This document shows, in pieces, positions 60,301 to 64,000 of a stretch of DNA of 64,000 nucleotides (positions are counted from its first letter, which is position 1; each line of letters begins with the position of its first letter). The stretch comes from an uncultured Fretibacterium sp. GTDB lineage: Bacteria > Synergistota > Synergistia > Synergistales > Aminobacteriaceae. The stretch spans positions 16,814-80,813 of the forward strand of contig NZ_CALHIQ010000013.1 in NCBI RefSeq assembly GCF_938030725.1, in the 5' to 3' direction. Below the pieces are notes generated by a model. The model was given only the letters and a program-made list of their open reading frames with translations. It did not search any database and was not told the DNA's origin. A program made the translations under genes and the position numbers.

Positions 60301-62511
60301 ATGCCATTTTTGCCGAGAGACGTTGGGGGCGGGAGCGGAGAGGGTATCGAAGAGGCCCCGCTGGACGGGAAGCTCTATGGACGGAGGATGGCGCGCTGGG
60401 ACGAGGTCCCCAAACTCCTGACCCTGATCTACTACCGAGGCCCGTTCGCTACGCCCGACGAACTGAAGGCCGCGCACCCGACCGACGTGGCCGGCGCGTA
60501 CGCTATCGTGTTATCGACAAGTTCGATCTGGATCTGGAACCACGACAAGTGGGAGGACACCGGCGCGACGCAGACGCAGGCGGGCATCCTCGACGCCCCA
60601 AAGGACGGCAAGACCTACGGGCGCAAGGATGGGGATTGGGTGGAAGCCGGCGGGGGGACCGTGAACGAGGGACAGGTCACCAACATCATCAAGAACACGC
60701 CGCACAACGACCTCAAGGCCATCCAGGGCGGCAAGATCGAGGGCGGCAAGGTGACGGAGGCGTACCACCTCACCAAGGATCAGTGGGAGGGGCTGCCGGT
60801 CCGCCCATCGATCATTTCCCCCGCCAACGGCGAGACCAACATCAACCAAGTCCCGCAGATCGTCGGGACCCCCTACGCGCATCCGTACGACGTGGGGATG
60901 TACCAAAAGCACATCCAGATCGCGACAACGAACGACTTTGCAGCGCCCGTCTACGAGAAGGAGGAGTTCAGCGGCACGCCGGTGTTCCAAGTGCCCCTGA
61001 AGCCGGGCGGCTCCCCATATCTGACGCAGGACACGGTGTACTACGCCAGGATTCGGTATCAGGATCGCAAGGGCAGATGGTCGCACTGGAGCGCCCCGTG
61101 CATGTTCCGGACGATGGTGCAGTTCCCGGCGGGGATCCTGGCCACGCCGATCATGACGGTCCCCTCGGATGGGTCCGAGGCCTCCGCCGTAAACCCCGTG
61201 CTCGGAATGTCGTCCCCGAAGGTTCTGGCGGGGACGGGGAACTTCGACAAGGGGGACTGGCAGATCAGCACGGACAGCACGTTCGCGACGACCATCTACA
61301 ACGCGCAGGGGACTGACGACCTGACCTTCCACACAGCGACAGGGCTGAACCTGGCGACGGCGCTTGGAGTGGACTTCTTCGCACGGGGGCGCCAGCGGGC
61401 GACGGACGGGACCTATACCCCTTGGGCCGTCCCCGTGCGGTTCGGCCTGCGGCCGGAGTATTCCGACCCGATCTTCGGGCTGAGGCGGATATTCTCCAAA
61501 AAATACAACCGCCCCTTCGTGTACAACATCGACCCGGAGGGGAACATCGTCTACATCACCCAACGGTATTGGGACACCCACGCCCTCTACGCGTTTGCCA
61601 AGCAGAACGTCGCCATCTCGCAGGAGAAACCGGACCTCAAGAGTGAGATGGCTTTCATCCCCCCATGCTGGGAAAAGTGCCACGTCTACAACAACGACGA
61701 CGGAGACATGGTTGTGGACCTCTGGTTCAGCGCCTCGCGGCAGACCGGGGACGGCTGGTTCCTGGACCCCGCCTTCGCGCGAAGCCCGAATGGGTTTCTG
61801 CATGGGACGTGCCTGCCACACGAGGAGTACATCGACAACAATGGGAACAAAGTCTATATCTCTACGCCGGGAGTTCAGGCGGGCGGGGTGTATCGTGAAT
61901 TTATACGTTCCATGAAAAACATCGACTCCAAGTGGCATTACTGGACCATCTATGAGCGTCGTCTCCTCCTGGACCTGCTGGCGGCAGAAAAAGCCAGCTT
62001 GAAAACGAAAGGAGTTTTTGGAGGCGGTCAGGAGAACACCATAGCGGGCTCCATGCACTGGCGTGGTTTTTTCGGGTTCTTCAATGTGAAATGGCACGGG
62101 GACGAGCATGGTATGGTCGTGGACGGGCTGGAGTGGAGCGCCACGTCGACGGAGTTCACGGAGATCCGACTTTGGACTCCGCAGATGAACAACATGATAA
62201 CCATTCCATCGACGCTCCCCGCCCAATCCCACGATGCTCACGGGAACGCTTACCCGGTCGATATCGAGCGAGGATACAGCCCATACTTGGGGATCGACTT
62301 GGCGCTCTTGGGGATAGTGAAGGAAGTCAGGCCCTATATCAGTGGGGACACAACAACTCCCTACGGGATGAACCCAAACATATTGGCCTCCGCGTCGGCC
62401 TATGATGAGAGGTATTGCATCCGCCCCGATGACATGGGGCTGTTCGGGCTTTGCCCCAGTTATGGCAAGGGCGGATATACCGTCTGCCGCATCTCCAAAT
62501 GGCTGGATTGA
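60301..62511 (+). CDS. Tail fibre / receptor-binding protein
   Basis: This is a 736-residue protein. The N-terminal repeats EAPLDGKLYGRRMARWDEV and DAPKDGKTYGRKDGDWVEAG are the collagen-like LDGKxYGRxxGxW units typical of fibre N-termini. Two fibronectin-III-like modules follow at about 165-370. The C-terminal 350 residues are a globular receptor-binding region with SMHWRGFFGFFNVKWHGDE and a Trp/Gly-rich end (YGKGGYTVCRISKWLD). It determines host range. The C-terminal pattern vaguely recalls C-type-lectin-fold adhesins. Confidence 0.85.
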   Translation: MPFLPRDVGGGSGEGIEEAPLDGKLYGRRMARWDEVPKLLTLIYYRGPFATPDELKAAHPTDVAGAYAIVLSTSSIWIWNHDKWEDTGATQTQAGILDAPKDGKTYGRKDGDWVEAGGGTVNEGQVTNIIKNTPHNDLKAIQGGKIEGGKVTEAYHLTKDQWEGLPVRPSIISPANGETNINQVPQIVGTPYAHPYDVGMYQKHIQIATTNDFAAPVYEKEEFSGTPVFQVPLKPGGSPYLTQDTVYYARIRYQDRKGRWSHWSAPCMFRTMVQFPAGILATPIMTVPSDGSEASAVNPVLGMSSPKVLAGTGNFDKGDWQISTDSTFATTIYNAQGTDDLTFHTATGLNLATALGVDFFARGRQRATDGTYTPWAVPVRFGLRPEYSDPIFGLRRIFSKKYNRPFVYNIDPEGNIVYITQRYWDTHALYAFAKQNVAISQEKPDLKSEMAFIPPCWEKCHVYNNDDGDMVVDLWFSASRQTGDGWFLDPAFARSPNGFLHGTCLPHEEYIDNNGNKVYISTPGVQAGGVYREFIRSMKNIDSKWHYWTIYERRLLLDLLAAEKASLKTKGVFGGGQENTIAGSMHWRGFFGFFNVKWHGDEHGMVVDGLEWSATSTEFTEIRLWTPQMNNMITIPSTLPAQSHDAHGNAYPVDIERGYSPYLGIDLALLGIVKEVRPYISGDTTTPYGMNPNILASASAYDERYCIRPDDMGLFGLCPSYGKGGYTVCRISKWLD

Positions 62512-62575
62512 GGAGAAATAAGCACACGGGCGGCCAGGTAATGGCCGCTCGATTCTTTTAAGGAGGATGATCAAG

Positions 62576-63529
62576 ATGTGGCAGAAGATAAAGACGTGGG
62601 TACTGGAGCAGGTCGTTTGGGCGGAGAAGAACCTGAAGGGGAAGACCGGCGCGGAGAAGCGCGCGGCCGTCGTCGCGAAGGTGGACGAGATGCTGGTCCT
62701 TCCCTGGTGGGCGGAGTGGGCCGACGGCCCCGTGATCGGCTGGATGGTGGACAAAATCTGCGAGCGTCTGAACTGGCTGACGGACTGGAAATTTGATGAT
62801 GTTGACCTGACGCCGGAACTCACGGAGAAGCTGACGACGGTCATGGACGCGCCCCTCGTCGAGGTAAAGGCTGCTGCCGGGGGCGAACAAAAGTCCCTGG
62901 ACGAGCGCCTGGCGGAGCTGAGCGAGCGGTACGGGCTCGAGCGGGAGAAGCCGGCGCCGACCCCCAAGGATGACTTCAAGATGGCTATCGCCTTCTCGCT
63001 CAAGTGGGAGGGCGGCAGGAACTTCGACGACGTGGGGGGCGTCCCTGTCCTGAAACCCTACGCCAAACACGACAAGGGCGGCCCGACGGCGTTCGGCATC
63101 ACCATCCCCACCCTGAAGTGCGCCCATGCCTCGGGCGTGGTGAAGCACGCCGATATCTGCAAGCTGACGCCGGACGAGGCGAAGGCGATCTACCGCAAGA
63201 ACTTCTGGGACCGCTACGGCTGGGGGGAGCTGCGCTGGCCGGTGTCGCTCTGCTGCCTGGATGTCTCCATCAACCACGGGGGCTTCGCCTGGATTCTCCA
63301 GCGGGCGTGCAAAGCTCTGGGCGTGGACCTGGCGATCGACGGGAAGTTCGGGCCCCGCACCTTCGCGGCGCTGAAGAGCCTGGAGCCGAAGACGCTGGCG
63401 GCGGAGATCGTGGCGCAGCGCAAGGTGTACTACGAGAAGATCGTCGCCGGGGATCCCAGGCAGAAAGTACATCTGGAGGGGTGGATGAACCGTCTGAACG
63501 ACATGACCCGTACCGCGGGGGTGGAGTGA
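62576..63529 (+). CDS. Endolysin, glycoside hydrolase 108-like muramidase
   Basis: This protein of about 317 residues starts at ATG 62576, 9 bases after AAGGAGG (ATG 62567 lies directly on the ribosome site). Residues 1-105 are a helical extension. The catalytic domain begins AIAFSLKWEGGRNFDD with the Glu of the E-G-G motif, followed by GGPTAFGITIPTL, then a peptidoglycan-binding-like module (AIDGKFGPRTFAALKSL). It degrades peptidoglycan at the end of infection. Overlaps the next gene by one base. Confidence 0.88.
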   Translation: MWQKIKTWVLEQVVWAEKNLKGKTGAEKRAAVVAKVDEMLVLPWWAEWADGPVIGWMVDKICERLNWLTDWKFDDVDLTPELTEKLTTVMDAPLVEVKAAAGGEQKSLDERLAELSERYGLEREKPAPTPKDDFKMAIAFSLKWEGGRNFDDVGGVPVLKPYAKHDKGGPTAFGITIPTLKCAHASGVVKHADICKLTPDEAKAIYRKNFWDRYGWGELRWPVSLCCLDVSINHGGFAWILQRACKALGVDLAIDGKFGPRTFAALKSLEPKTLAAEIVAQRKVYYEKIVAGDPRQKVHLEGWMNRLNDMTRTAGVE

Positions 63530-63861
63530 TGGACGAAAATAAAGTATGGGAGTTGGCTCAGAGCGTGGAACGGACCGCGGTAAACCAGAAGCACATCCTT
63601 AAGCTATTGGACCGATTGCAGACCCGCGTGGAGACGATTGAGAAGCACGATGGGCTCCAGGAGGAGCGCATGGCGCAGATGCAGGAGGCCATCGCCACAC
63701 TGACCGAGTCCGTCCAGAGGGTGGACGACGCCTCGCACCGCCTGAGGTCCATCGCGCTGGGGTTCCTGGTCCTGCTGGGGCTCCTGGCCGTCCTCACCGG
63801 CGTGCTGGGGTGGGATATCCTGCCGAAGTTCCTGAAGACTGGGATTGCGACGCTGATGTAA
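63529..63861 (+). CDS. XhlA-like coiled-coil membrane protein (holin partner)
   Basis: This is a 110-residue protein: coiled coil (residues 10-70, KLLDRLQTRVETIEKHD), a membrane segment (SIALGFLVLLGLLAVLTGVL) and a short tail. This is the XhlA/haemolysin-type layout, whose members cooperate with a holin or act as antiholin/spanin-like factors. It is the last phage gene and is followed by a strong terminator. Confidence 0.75.
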   Translation: MDENKVWELAQSVERTAVNQKHILKLLDRLQTRVETIEKHDGLQEERMAQMQEAIATLTESVQRVDDASHRLRSIALGFLVLLGLLAVLTGVLGWDILPKFLKTGIATLM

Positions 63862-63863
63862 AA

Positions 63864-63897
63864 CGGGGCCCTTCGGGGCCCCGCTATTTTTGTTTTT
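63864..63897 (+). terminator. Terminator of the late operon
   Basis: CGGGGCCC and GGGCCCCG form a perfect 8-bp stem with a TTCG loop, followed by CTATTTTTGTTTTT. It closes the late operon three bases after the XhlA-like stop. Confidence 0.85.
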
Positions 63898-63922
63898 GCT
63901 TCAAGGGCGCTTCAAAAAGAAT

Positions 63923-63952
63923 AAAAAAAGTTCAGGGGAAAATCTCCTGAAC
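63923..63952 (-). terminator. Terminator of the right-hand tRNA (minus strand)
   Basis: On the minus strand GTTCAGG and CCTGAAC pair, followed by seven T (seven A at 63923-63929 on the plus strand). It lies just downstream of the minus-strand tRNA. Confidence 0.8.
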
Positions 63953-63964
63953 CCTTGGCATTCT

Positions 63965-64000
63965 TGGAGCGGAAGACGGGATTTGAACCCGCGACCCCAA
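63965..64000 (-). tRNA. tRNA, 3' part, probably tRNA-Gly (cut by window edge)
   Basis: The last 36 bases read on the minus strand as a T-arm (GCGGGTTCAAATCCCGT) and acceptor end CTTCCGC-T-CCA. The 5' half and anticodon are outside. Sequences with this 3' half are usually tRNA-Gly(GCC). It faces the prophage in the opposite orientation to the left tRNA-Gly. Confidence 0.85.

Larger units (their letters stand above)
25522..63964 (+). mobile_element. Temperate podovirus prophage (integrase to XhlA-like gene)
   Basis: A continuous set of phage modules lies between two tRNA genes: integrase, lysogeny switch, recombination and replication, late control, terminase, portal, scaffold and capsid, T7-like tail tube and internal virion proteins, fibre and lysis. 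All genes read as intact. Head and tail genes (portal PF12236-like, no tape measure or sheath, T7 gp11/12/13/14-like proteins) indicate a short-tailed phage, and Bbp16/Bbp19-like genes relate it to BPP-1-type podoviruses. The exact ends are unknown; I could not find a direct-repeat attR inside the window. Confidence 0.9.

Noticed and set aside
60301..62511. Diversity-generating retroelement as in BPP-1
   Set aside because: No reverse transcriptase or template repeat was found in the window.
63965..64000. Right tRNA end as attR
   Set aside because: It is in inverted orientation relative to the left tRNA; integration gives direct repeats.

Overview
The window is GC-rich bacterial chromosome (roughly 60-65% by eye). 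Its left 25 kb is ordinary housekeeping DNA. Its right 38 kb is an apparently intact temperate podovirus prophage integrated next to a tRNA-Gly gene. HldE (ADP-heptose synthesis for LPS) and a membrane-anchored AsmA/TamB-like protein point to a diderm. The rbgA-rnhB-ylqG-ylqH-yraN-comM cluster, PyrR-type RNA attenuation, and peptidases plus ATP-type PEP carboxykinase suit an amino-acid-fermenting anaerobe. My best guess is Synergistota (Fretibacterium-like), but this is inference from gene content; no marker gene in the window proves it.

Layout, host part: 1-2.3 kb holds the start of an AsmA/TamB-like gene and an XRE-ImmA regulator/protease pair. 2.4-5.9 kb holds two peptidases (C69 and P1/DmpA) and a secreted thermonuclease-like protein. 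5.9-7.9 kb is a DEAD-box RNA helicase with a DEGD motif and a promoter-terminator leader. 8-12.3 kb, on the minus strand, holds an AAA/PD-(D/E)XK protein, pckA and a HAD phosphatase-like lipid-side protein. 12.4-17.3 kb holds a YdjM-like membrane protein, an AmmeMemoRadiSam A/B fusion, ugd and hldE. 17.3-19.7 kb is a pyrR-pyrF-pyrE operon behind a textbook PyrR attenuator. 19.8-25.3 kb holds lepB, rbgA, rnhB, ylqG, ylqH, yraN and comM, followed by tRNA-Gly(CCC).

Layout, prophage (about 25.5-63.9 kb): integrase; a minus-strand lysogeny block (a DUF262/DUF1524 GmrSD-like protein and an S24-type repressor); a divergent operator region; a Cro-like regulator; early genes (YqaJ exonuclease, RecT, dUTPase, SSB, initiator with internal iterons, DUF6475 protein, RusA, a sigma-like late regulator); a late promoter/terminator leader; then terminase, portal, scaffold, capsid, cement, tail-tube, internal virion proteins, tail fibre, lysozyme and an XhlA-like protein. 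Several small genes resemble those of Bordetella podovirus BPP-1 (Bbp16, Bbp19).

The most unusual object is the 3145-residue gene at 50346-59783. It combines an internal-virion-protein framework with a probable BECR-type domain, an ADP-ribosyltransferase-like domain, a HEIQH metallopeptidase-like domain, a zeta-toxin-like kinase and a HELGH metallopeptidase-like domain. At the end of the zeta domain a separate 62-codon reading frame with a near-perfect Shine-Dalgarno sequence is nested in another frame. It is a candidate partner or antitoxin, and it looks like a captured toxin operon inside a virion protein gene.
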